Shown: piece by piece, positions 1-6,542 of the stretch
Layout of the letters: every line of letters starts with the position of its first letter
How positions within the stretch are numbered: position 1 is the stretch's first letter
Origin: JBFXAN01 sp050184225
GTDB lineage: Bacteria; Chloroflexota; Dehalococcoidia; CAUJGQ01
Length of the DNA stretch: 9,031 nt
Direction: 5' to 3'
Assembly: GCA_050184225.1 (NCBI GenBank)
Contig: JBFXAN010000226.1
Coordinates: forward strand, 1 to 9,031
Program-made: the position numbers and the translations under genes
The notes under the pieces: generated by a model
Seen by the model: the letters and a program-made list of their open reading frames with translations, nothing else
Told to the model about the DNA's origin: nothing
Database searches by the model: none

Positions 1-88
1 GGAAGGGGGTGCCTAATGCAACCGCGTGTGCCAGTATCGCGTCTGGGAACACCGACGACCCTTGTTCAACCATCGCTGACCGAGGACT

Positions 89-113
89 CCCCCTTCCCTG
101 CGAGGGAAGGGGG
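89..113 (-). terminator. GC-rich hairpin after the kinase gene, possible terminator
   Basis: The 11-base arm CCCCCTTCCCT (89-99) is perfectly complementary to AGGGAAGGGGG (103-113), with a three-base loop. The hairpin begins about 22 bases past the kinase stop on the minus strand, where a transcription terminator would be expected. No T-tract follows in the minus-strand direction, so it may be a factor-assisted terminator, an RNA 3'-end stabiliser, or one copy of a dispersed intergenic repeat. GGAAGGGGG at 105-113 recurs at 1-9, which favours the repeat reading. Confidence 0.45.
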
Positions 114-135
114 CCGGGGGGTTAGGTATGCCCTC

Positions 136-1797
136 TCATCGCCGCAGCAGCGGCAGCCGAAACAGCGGCACGTCGCTGCCTGGCGGAATGCGAAGCAAGG
201 TGAGCTCCTCGCCGTTGAGATCAACGCCGCTGTCCCACCACCACTCACCCTGCACCGGCTCGATGCCGTAGATGTCCCGCGCGCCGGTCTGAGCGACACC
301 GCTTCCACCGCTGTTCTGCACCTGCGTGCTCGTGCCCGTCGCCTTCCGCGTCTGCAGCACCATGATCCCACTGGCCGCATCGCTGGGATAGTCCACCACA
401 CACTCGACACCCTCGACACGCGGAATCTCGACGGTGTATGAGACCACCACGCGGCCTGATGTCTCCGCTTTGATGGTTCTCGGTTGAAGTACGGTCTTGA
501 CACCGGGGCAGCCGTTCGGCGTGAGATCCCATTCAACCCGGCCGGCGTTCACAAGCTGCTTCTCCTCGCCTGGCGCCAGCAGCGGCGGACCGATGGGCGC
601 GTCGCCGCTGCGCGGAGTGGCCGATTGCGGCCCTGCCGTTGCGGCCGCACTGGTCACCACGGCCGCCGCCGTACCGTCAGTGAAGGCGCCCGTGTTGGCC
701 TGGGTCTCATCACCGCCGTCACGATTCAGCAATACGACGGCGGCGATCGCCCCGCCGATCAGCACCGCCGCCACGATCCCGAGGAGCGGCAGGAGCCGCT
801 GGTTGCGCCGGTGCGGCTGCGTTGCTGGTTCGACCGCGGCGGTGGCAGACGCCGCCAGAGTGGTTTGGCCGGACGGTGGTTCCGCGACAGGCGTCGATGT
901 GGCCTGTGCGACCTCGCTCGAATCAGTCAAGCGCGGCTGAATGATCGTCCGCACCAGGCCGTCCGCGGAGACCTCGGTTGGGATCGTCCCGCTCGGCAGA
1001 TCGGCCACCTTCCGTAACGCCTGCACCAGCTCGCGCGGCGTCTGGTAGCGTTCATCGGGGTCCTTGGCGAGACAGCGGGCGATGATCTCCTGGAACGCCT
1101 CGGGTACATCACCGGTCAGTGGTGGCGCCGGCTCTGTTTCGTGCTTCTTCATCAAGGCGAGCGGTGTCGCCGCCTGAAACGGCAGATGCCCCTCATACAT
1201 CTCATAGAGGATCACGCCGAGCGAGTAGATATCCGAACGGATGTCGCCCTCACCGGCGCCGCGTTCCGGCGCGCAATACTCCGGCGTACCCATGAAGACA
1301 CTGGCTGAGGTCACATTGGCGAAGCCTTCGCCCTTGGCGATGCCGAAATCCAGCACCTTCACCTCACCGTCGACCAGCTTGATGTTCTGCGGCTTCAGAT
1401 CGCGATGGATCACCCCCTTGGCATGTGCCGCATCCAGCGCACGCGCCACCTCCAATCCCACCGCGAGCGTCTCCGCCAACGAAAAGCGACCCTGTTGCCG
1501 GGCGATGTCGGCCAGCGTCTCGCCCGGCACATACTCCATCACCAGGTAGGGCACGCCCTCGTGCTCGTAGAAATCGACCACCCGCACGACGCGGGGCGAA
1601 TAGACGGAGGCGGCGATCTGTGCCTCCCGCCGCAATCGCTCCATATACTCGACATTGCGGGCGAGGAACGTGTGCGGCACCTTGACCGCGACTTCACCGC
1701 CCGTGCGGAGGTCAGTGGCGCGATAGACACTGCCCATCCCGCCGATGCCGATCTCCTCGGCGATCAGATACCGATTGGAGAGGATTGATCCTTGCAT
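136..1797 (-). CDS. Transmembrane Ser/Thr protein kinase with extracytoplasmic C-terminal domain
   Basis: Hanks-type (PknB-like) kinase that should phosphorylate Ser/Thr on target proteins from the inner face of the membrane. Numbered from the ATG at 1797 (553 aa), the kinase domain spans about residues 11-265. It has the glycine-rich loop GIGGMGSV (17-24), ATP-binding Lys39, catalytic loop HRDLKPQN (131-138, Asp133), DFG (150-152) and APE (176-178), so it looks active. A low-complexity Ala/Thr/Pro linker leads to one membrane helix (about 335-358). About 195 residues follow outside, predicted beta-rich, with only two cysteines (430, 465). There are no PASTA repeats, and I do not recognise this outer domain. 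A GTG at 1821 would add eight residues, but family members typically begin with a short stretch like MQGSILSNRYLI, so I prefer 1797. Neither start has a good Shine-Dalgarno. The ligand and targets cannot be inferred from context. Confidence 0.93.
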   Translation of the reverse strand: MQGSILSNRYLIAEEIGIGGMGSVYRATDLRTGGEVAVKVPHTFLARNVEYMERLRREAQIAASVYSPRVVRVVDFYEHEGVPYLVMEYVPGETLADIARQQGRFSLAETLAVGLEVARALDAAHAKGVIHRDLKPQNIKLVDGEVKVLDFGIAKGEGFANVTSASVFMGTPEYCAPERGAGEGDIRSDIYSLGVILYEMYEGHLPFQAATPLALMKKHETEPAPPLTGDVPEAFQEIIARCLAKDPDERYQTPRELVQALRKVADLPSGTIPTEVSADGLVRTIIQPRLTDSSEVAQATSTPVAEPPSGQTTLAASATAAVEPATQPHRRNQRLLPLLGIVAAVLIGGAIAAVVLLNRDGGDETQANTGAFTDGTAAAVVTSAAATAGPQSATPRSGDAPIGPPLLAPGEEKQLVNAGRVEWDLTPNGCPGVKTVLQPRTIKAETSGRVVVSYTVEIPRVEGVECVVDYPSDAASGIMVLQTRKATGTSTQVQNSGGSGVAQTGARDIYGIEPVQGEWWWDSGVDLNGEELTLLRIPPGSDVPLFRLPLLRR

Positions 1798-1804
1798 TGT
1801 CGTC

Positions 1805-1810
1805 AGTATA
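1805..1810 (-). promoter_or_regulatory. Possible -10 element of a leaderless kinase transcript
   Basis: On the minus strand TATACT lies seven bases upstream of the kinase ATG. If it is a sigma-70 -10 box, transcription would start at or within a base or two of the ATG, giving a leaderless mRNA. This would fit the lack of a Shine-Dalgarno. No convincing -35 box is seen at 16-18 bp spacing, so this is tentative. Confidence 0.3.
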
Positions 1811-1916
1811 TCGAGCGGCACCCGTCACGTGGGGCCATCACCCGGCATACTGAAAACGAAGACCGTCGCGTCCCGTTTCAACGGACCGCACCACCTCCCG
1901 GTCGCAACGCCGAGAG

Positions 1917-1922
1917 AAGGAG
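1917..1922 (+). promoter_or_regulatory. Ribosome binding site fixing the YqeY start
   Basis: AAGGAG with a five-base spacer to the ATG at 1928. It rules against the longer open frame that would overlap the divergent kinase 5' end. Confidence 0.8.
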
Positions 1923-1927
1923 TCGCC

Positions 1928-2431
1928 ATGGTACTCAAAGATCAACTCAACGATGACCTCCGTTCGGCGATGCGTGGTGGTGATGACGTGCGGAAGCTCA
2001 CCCTGCGCGGACTGCTCGCGGCGGTGCGTAGTGCCGAAGACGCCGCCGTCAAGTCGCGCCTCGATGCCGCTGGCGCCGCGGCGCGCGATGACGGCGAACG
2101 GCTGGTTGTCGACTTCGGCGACGATGAAGTGATCCAGGTGATCCGCCGCCAGGTCAAGCAACGTCAGGACAGCATCGAACAGTTCGAGAAGGCGGGCCGT
2201 CAGGATCTCGTCCGGAAGGAATCCGCGGAGATGGCCGTCCTCCAAGCATATCTCCCGCAACAGATGGGGCGCGATCAGATCGAACAGGAGGCGCGGGCGG
2301 TGATCGCCGAAACCGGCGCCACCGGACCGGCCGACAAGAGCAAAGTCATGCCGGTGCTGATCAAGCGGCTGGCCGGCAAGGCCGACGGCCGCGAGATCAA
2401 CGCCGTCGTCACCCAACTCCTCGCCGGATAG
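1928..2431 (+). CDS. YqeY / GatB-domain family protein
   Basis: Small YqeY-like protein of 167 aa. The family shares the helical tail domain of GatB, the subunit of the tRNA-dependent amidotransferase, and is thought to bind tRNA or act in amino-acyl metabolism, but its role is not settled. Family features are the N-terminal helix (LKDQLNDDLRSAMR), the stretch around residues 67-97 resembling EEVIQVIRRQVKQRQDSIEQ followed by FEKAGRQDL, and AYLPQQM (107-113). The C-terminal helix is KADGREINAVVTQLL. The ATG at 1928 is chosen because AAGGAG (1917-1922) sits five bases upstream; the open frame extends 61 codons further 5' without family similarity. About 20 residues (roughly 41-62) between the first helical hairpin and the DEEV-like segment look like an insertion relative to the usual length near 150. 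It is divergent from the kinase and converges on the HypE-like gene, with 12 bases between stops. Confidence 0.9.
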   Translation: MVLKDQLNDDLRSAMRGGDDVRKLTLRGLLAAVRSAEDAAVKSRLDAAGAAARDDGERLVVDFGDDEVIQVIRRQVKQRQDSIEQFEKAGRQDLVRKESAEMAVLQAYLPQQMGRDQIEQEARAVIAETGATGPADKSKVMPVLIKRLAGKADGREINAVVTQLLAG

Positions 2432-2443
2432 AGCCCGCGGTGA

Positions 2444-3475
2444 TCAGCGACTGGCCGGACGCTGTTTGAGCCAGCGGGCCAGCTCGTCCCGATCGAAGGC
2501 GGGCCATGGTCGTCGGTGCGCTGGACCGACGAGCCACATCCCCTGACCGGCGTCGGTCGCGCCGCCGGCGATCCACGCGTCGATGCGCCCTGCGTCGAGC
2601 GCCGTCATCGCCTCTTCGACATCGGCCGCGGCTACCGCGGCGATCAGACAGCCCGACGCCAGCAGGCCGAGCGGGTCCAGCCCCAGCGCCGCGCACACGG
2701 CGTCGGTTTCCGGGAGAACCGGCAGGCTGCCCGCATCGATCGTTATCCCGACGGCGGACGCCTCCGCCATCTCGCGCAGGGCGGTCGCCAGTCCCCCCTC
2801 CGTCGCGTCGTGCATCGCGTGGACCGGCACCGCATCGCGCAGCGTCCGCGCCGCTCGAACGACGCTGATACCCGGTTCGGTGAGAAGGCCCGCCGCCCGC
2901 CGCAGGACGGGCTCCGACACGCCCGCCGCCCTCAGCGCATCCCGCGCTTCTCCAGCGAGGATCGACGTACCCTCGATCGCGATCCCGCCGGTCACGATGA
3001 TCCGGTCGCCCGGCCGCATGCCCGCGCTCGTAATCACACCATCGGGGTCTGCCTCGCCGAGCATCGTGCCGCTGATAATCGGACGGTCGATGCCGTAGGT
3101 CACCTCCGTATGGCCGCCCACCAGCACAACACCCAACGGCACGCAGGCACGGGTCAGGTCATCGAAAATGCGCGCGACCGCTGCCTCCTCGATTCCCACC
3201 GGCAGCAGCATGGTCACGACCAACCAGCGCGGATCACCGCCCATCACGGCGATGTCATTCGCGTTGACATTGACCGCATACCACCCGGCCCGGTCGTTCG
3301 GAAACGTGATTGGGTCGGACGTGACGATCAGCGCGCGCCCGCCGATCGTGACCGCCGCCGCGTCTACGCCGGGTCGCGCCCCGACCAGCACCCGCGGGTC
3401 ACTCGTGGGCAGACCATCGAGCAGTCGTGCCAGCAGCTCCGCCGGCAGCTTTCCCAGTGATAGTCGTTTCGTCAC
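2444..3475 (-). CDS. HypE/AIR-synthase (PurM-like) family protein
   Basis: A 343-aa protein of the PurM/ThiL/SelD/HypE superfamily, whose members bind ATP between an N-terminal PurM domain and a C-terminal lid domain and activate an acyl or carboxamide group. Matching segments are G-x-D-A-A (about 36-41), SDPIT (53-57), the NANDIAVMGG block (71-80), GGHTEV (120-125), HDATEGGL (222-229) and GLDPLGLLASG (265-275); the last two most resemble HypE. True HypE ends in a conserved cysteine that receives the carbamoyl group from HypF. This protein ends in KQRPASR, and no hyp or hydrogenase gene is present, so a hydrogenase role is doubtful and the substrate is unknown. The start is a GTG at 3473-3475 without a clear Shine-Dalgarno. 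A palindromic repeat lies just upstream. Automated pipelines would call it an AIR synthase-related or hydrogenase maturation factor-like protein. Confidence 0.88.
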   Translation of the reverse strand: MTKRLSLGKLPAELLARLLDGLPTSDPRVLVGARPGVDAAAVTIGGRALIVTSDPITFPNDRAGWYAVNVNANDIAVMGGDPRWLVVTMLLPVGIEEAAVARIFDDLTRACVPLGVVLVGGHTEVTYGIDRPIISGTMLGEADPDGVITSAGMRPGDRIIVTGGIAIEGTSILAGEARDALRAAGVSEPVLRRAAGLLTEPGISVVRAARTLRDAVPVHAMHDATEGGLATALREMAEASAVGITIDAGSLPVLPETDAVCAALGLDPLGLLASGCLIAAVAAADVEEAMTALDAGRIDAWIAGGATDAGQGMWLVGPAHRRPWPAFDRDELARWLKQRPASR

Positions 3476-3498
3476 TCAATCAATACTCACACCGATGC

Positions 3499-3567
3499 CT
3501 GGGAGCGCGGGCATCCTGCCCGCGGGTTCACGCAACGTACATGCGGATACGCGGCCGGCACTCCCAG
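3499..3567. repeat. Intergenic palindromic repeat, copy 1
   Basis: A 69-base element bounded by CTGGGAG (3499-3505) and its inverted match CTCCCAG (3561-3567). Inside the left arm is a perfect 8-bp hairpin, CGCGGGCA / TGCCCGCG (3506-3513 with 3517-3524, loop TCC). A related element occurs at 5619-5680. It lies 48 bases past the stop of the HAD gene and upstream of the HypE-like gene, so it could end or insulate minus-strand transcription. It has no open frame of its own and resembles REP/MITE-like dispersed repeats of GC-rich bacteria. Confidence 0.75.
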
Positions 3568-3615
3568 AACCGTGTATCCGGCCGAACTGTATCCTACACA
3601 CCGGCGGGGCCACGG

Positions 3616-4347
3616 TCAGCGGCTGGGAACCGCTTCGGGTAGCTCGCGCAAACCGCCGATCACCAGCCGCTCCGGTGTGGCCGTGTCCCCGTTCCGGCTC
3701 ACCAGCACGGTCTGCGCGCCGGCCGCCGCTGCCCACGAGAGCGCGAGCGCGTTGTCGTCTACGACCACCGCATCGACAGGACGGACACCGGCATGGGCAA
3801 AGATGCCTTCGTAATAGGCCGTGCCCTCCTTCGGCGTGTCGATCACATCCGGCCCATACAGCCCGACAAAGCAATCGCGTACGCCCATGCCGGTCAGATA
3901 CCCGTCGAGTTCGTCGGATACCTCGCCCGAAGCGGTAAACATCCGATCGCCGCGGCTATGCAGTGTGCGGATCGCCTCGACGACGCCGGGAAGGGCGGCG
4001 CGTACCCGCCTGGTTACAAACCCGGTCGCACGCCGCGCGAGGATGGCGCACTCCTCAACCTCTGGCACCGGAACACCAACCCGCTCGCACATCTCGCGCG
4101 TCCAGGCGATTCGGTAGCCGTGCAGCCATTCGTTGAAGCCGGCATCGACGCGCCCAGACATCGTCCGACGGTAATCGTCGAACAGCGCGGTCGCGACCTC
4201 CCGATTCGCCTCACCCCACGCGTCAGGATCGCCACCGAACAGAGGCACGAAGAACTCACCCACCAGCCGCTGCCACTGCGGCCCCCGGATCTCGTTGTCG
4301 TTCATGACGCCGCCGTCGTCGATGAACAGGGCACGTGGTGTCGCCAT
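3616..4347 (-). CDS. HAD-superfamily hydrolase-like protein with atypical motif I
   Basis: A 243-aa haloacid-dehalogenase-fold protein with a helical cap inserted after motif I, as in subfamily I. Motif I reads FIDDGGV (8-14): Asp10 is the likely nucleophile and Gly12 stands where phosphatases carry the acid/base Asp of DxDG. Motif II is probably Thr138 or Ser140 in MFTASGE. Motif III is Lys173 in DTPKEG, and motif IV is VVVDD (Asp197, Asp198). Phosphonatases (DxAGT) and haloacid dehalogenases (DxYGT) also lack the second Asp, so simple phosphatase chemistry should not be assumed; the substrate is unknown. The ATG at 4347 has GAGGCGG four bases upstream. The gene follows the DUF155 gene by only 50 bases on the same strand, suggesting cotranscription. 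Confidence 0.88.
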   Translation of the reverse strand: MATPRALFIDDGGVMNDNEIRGPQWQRLVGEFFVPLFGGDPDAWGEANREVATALFDDYRRTMSGRVDAGFNEWLHGYRIAWTREMCERVGVPVPEVEECAILARRATGFVTRRVRAALPGVVEAIRTLHSRGDRMFTASGEVSDELDGYLTGMGVRDCFVGLYGPDVIDTPKEGTAYYEGIFAHAGVRPVDAVVVDDNALALSWAAAAGAQTVLVSRNGDTATPERLVIGGLRELPEAVPSR

Positions 4348-4397
4348 CGATCCGCCTCGAAAGCCTCAGATGTGACGGGCAGCCGTTCGATGATACC

Positions 4398-5555
4398 TCA
4401 CCAGATGCCCAGGAACGCCATCCCGATCTCAAATGCAATCAGCAGGATGATGATCCATTCCAGCGAGGCCGAACGATCCGAATCGGCCCGCTCGTGTAGC
4501 ATCGTGTAGCTCTCCCGTAGCAGGTTCAACCGGTGCTCGACCTCCGACCGCCAAAGACCGGTGCGCAGCACGCCGAGCGCCGCGCTGTACAGGCGGTTCC
4601 AGTAGACGTCATCTGTCACCTTGAACGCATTATCGAGCCGCTCCGTCACCTCCGTCAGTTCGATCACCAACTGCTGCACGTCGTTGAGCAACGCGTTGTA
4701 TCGTCCGACGAGCGGAATGTACAGGCGCCGCCGCGCCGCCGTGATCCGGTCGTTCAGTCCAAAGACCTCCGCTTCGAGCCCGGCATCATACGACCGCAGC
4801 AAGAGCAACTCGACGTTGGCGAACTCGAGCAGGTCCAGCGCCGTTGCCGCCGCCTCAGCGTCCGGCTCGACCACCAGCGCGCCGTTCCAGCTCAGCAACG
4901 CCAGATCGACGGCCGGCTCGTAGCTCATCCGCGTCACCGTCGCGTAGGTGTCCGCGCTCAAAGTCCGCCGTTCGCCCAGCAACGCCGACCGCACCAGCGG
5001 ATCGTCGCCGAGCGCCGCCGCGCGGCCTTCCGGCGCCAGCCGCTCGACCATCAGCACCGAGTAGTCCTCAACCAGTGCCGACCGCTCCGGCCGCTCGATC
5101 GCCGGCCGGATCAGCGACTCGATCTCGTCGATGCCGGCCCGAAAGTGGGCCTCCAACGGCTCCGGCGGTTCCTGCGTCGCCCCGAACAGGTCGGCGATCC
5201 CCTCCCACGGCATCGCGCCGGAGAGCGGCAGGCTGAGCGCCAGCGTCACCGCGCCCAGATCATAGACGCTCGCACGCAGCGTCCCCTCCAACCGCAGTCC
5301 CGCCAGTTCGACGGCCGCTGGTCCCAGACCGACCCAGAGCGGCGGCTGCGCGATCTCGATGCTGCTCGATTGGCGCACGCGACCCGGCGTCCGGTGCCGC
5401 CCCATTCCCGCCGTCACCAGCGCCTCGGCCCGCTCCAGATCGATCGCGTACCCCACGTCATAGAAGCGGAACAACGTGAGCGTTGCCGCCGTCACCTGCG
5501 GCAAGGCCGAATGTGGTAGTTCATGGGTGCTTCGGTCTGGCTGCTGCGTCGTCAT
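4398..5555 (-). CDS. RMD1/YagE family (DUF155) membrane-anchored protein
   Basis: A 385-aa protein of the DUF155 family, named after yeast Rmd1, whose relatives are organellar inner-membrane proteins; the bacterial function is unknown. Visible hallmarks are an N-terminal alpha/beta region with LTLFRFYDVGYAID (26-39), the segment EDYSVLMVERL (163-173), SWNGALVVEPD (222-232) and a long helical, probably coiled-coil region (about 238-360). At the end is the characteristic RSASLEWIIILLIAFEI tail, a single C-terminal transmembrane helix at about 366-384. The bulk of the protein is therefore probably cytoplasmic, anchored by its tail. The ATG at 5555 has a weak GGTGGA about nine bases upstream. It is probably the first gene of a two-gene unit with the HAD protein. 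The upstream intergenic region carries the second palindrome. Confidence 0.88.
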   Translation of the reverse strand: MTTQQPDRSTHELPHSALPQVTAATLTLFRFYDVGYAIDLERAEALVTAGMGRHRTPGRVRQSSSIEIAQPPLWVGLGPAAVELAGLRLEGTLRASVYDLGAVTLALSLPLSGAMPWEGIADLFGATQEPPEPLEAHFRAGIDEIESLIRPAIERPERSALVEDYSVLMVERLAPEGRAAALGDDPLVRSALLGERRTLSADTYATVTRMSYEPAVDLALLSWNGALVVEPDAEAAATALDLLEFANVELLLLRSYDAGLEAEVFGLNDRITAARRRLYIPLVGRYNALLNDVQQLVIELTEVTERLDNAFKVTDDVYWNRLYSAALGVLRTGLWRSEVEHRLNLLRESYTMLHERADSDRSASLEWIIILLIAFEIGMAFLGIW

Positions 5556-5618
5556 AGCAATCGTTCCACCAGACTACTGCGTCAGCCCCAACGACGACAT
5601 CACTCCCTCTCCCACCAC

Positions 5619-5680
5619 CTGGGAGCGCGGACATCTTGTCCGCACGGTCGCTCGTCACCGATGCGGACCCGCGCTCCCAG
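5619..5680. repeat. Intergenic palindromic repeat, copy 2
   Basis: A 62-base element whose ends form a perfect 11-bp inverted repeat, CTGGGAGCGCG (5619-5629) with CGCGCTCCCAG (5670-5680). An inner hairpin pairs GCGGACA (5627-5633) with TGTCCGC (5637-5643), loop TCT. The same TGTCCGC strand could instead pair with TGCGGAC at 5662-5668, so two folds compete. It lies 22 bases past the lipoprotein stop on the minus strand. Compared with copy 1 (3499-3567), the left halves are nearly identical and both right halves contain ATGCGGA and end in CTCCCAG. Confidence 0.78.
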
Positions 5681-5702
5681 GAAGCCGCATTCCCGTGTTT
5701 CG

Positions 5703-6542
5703 CTACTCGACGGTGAACTCCTGGATCATGCCCAGGTCCGCGTGCGGCCGGCCGCTGCCCGGATCGGGGATCAGGCAGATCGCCATGTAGGCGCCCGGTT
5801 CAAGGTCCAGATGCAACCAGCCGCTCGCATTCGGATCGAGTGCCTGCATTCCGCCCGCCGGTGCAAAGGGCGGCGGTCCCTGCGGCTCGTGAAAGTAGTC
5901 GAGCACATCGCGCACCGTCGTGCCCTCGGCCGGCTTCACCACGCCCATCTCGTGTACCTGCGGCCCCGCATTGATCACCTTCAGCGTCGCGTCGCCCGCC
6001 ATCGACTCCGGTAGCGTGAAACCGAAGTCGCGCAACGTCACCTCGTCGTCCGCCCGCGGGTCATCGTCGCCGATCCCCGTCCCGGTGACACGGAAGGGCT
6101 GCATCATCCCCTTCGCCAGGTGCGGCGCCCCATCCGGACTCTCGACGAAGCAGAGCATCACGTATTGTCCCTCGACCAGGTCGAGTGTCACATCCTGGCT
6201 CGTGCCCGACGCCACCGGACCCGGCCCGCCCGGGAAGGAGAGCAACGGCAGCGCCGCCTCCGGACCCTGTTGCAACTGGGCGGTGAACTGCTCCAGCGTC
6301 ACCCCATCCTTCAGCCGCGCCGGCTGGGCATGGTGCGGTTCCGGCCCTTCATTGCGGAGCGTCAAGCGCACCCTCCCCGCGGGAACCTCCTCCGGCATCT
6401 CAAACGCATAGTCCCTGGCAACCACGGTCACGCCGGGAATCTCCGCTGCCGTGCTGTCCTCACCGCAGGCGCCGGCCAGCAGCAACGCCAGGATCGCGAG
6501 CGCCGGCAGACCGAGTCTCAGTCTTTGTCGTCGTGCGTTCAT
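5703..6542 (-). CDS. Lipoprotein with two tandem cupredoxin-like domains
   Basis: Predicted 279-aa exported lipoprotein: basic N-terminus (MNARRQRLRL), hydrophobic core (11-25) and LAGAC with Cys26 as the lipidation site. The mature part is an internal duplication, about 37-153 and 166-279. Both halves run V/L-x-D-F/Y-x-F-x-P-E, then N-x-G-P-x-x-H, then DL-x-x-G-x-Y, then a cysteine and PH-x-x-x-GM near the end. Likely type-1 copper ligands are His70, Cys131, His141 and Met146 in domain 1, and His197, Cys256, His267 and Met272 in domain 2. The PH-x3-GM ending matches plastocyanin-type sites, but the Cys-His gap is 9-10 residues rather than about two. A role in electron transfer or copper binding outside the membrane is inferred. 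Of the adjacent ATGs at 6545 and 6542, the second has better spacing (five bases) from GGAGGT. The frame stays open to 6665, but that extension lacks a Shine-Dalgarno and would bury the signal peptide. Confidence 0.87.
   Translation of the reverse strand: MNARRQRLRLGLPALAILALLLAGACGEDSTAAEIPGVTVVARDYAFEMPEEVPAGRVRLTLRNEGPEPHHAQPARLKDGVTLEQFTAQLQQGPEAALPLLSFPGGPGPVASGTSQDVTLDLVEGQYVMLCFVESPDGAPHLAKGMMQPFRVTGTGIGDDDPRADDEVTLRDFGFTLPESMAGDATLKVINAGPQVHEMGVVKPAEGTTVRDVLDYFHEPQGPPPFAPAGGMQALDPNASGWLHLDLEPGAYMAICLIPDPGSGRPHADLGMIQEFTVE

Noticed and set aside
2516..3460. Long plus-strand open frame of 314 codons
   Set aside because: It lies wholly antisense to the HypE-like gene. It is rich in Arg, Gln and His, has no recognisable motif, and is the usual shadow of a GC-rich gene.
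4533..5519. Long plus-strand open frame of 328 codons
   Set aside because: Antisense to the DUF155 gene, with an Arg/Gln-rich composition and no domain. The opposite frame has clear family motifs.
5619..5680. Rho-independent terminator call for the palindrome
   Set aside because: The position suits a terminator, but no T-tract follows and a second related copy exists. It is better listed as a repeat with a possible terminator role.
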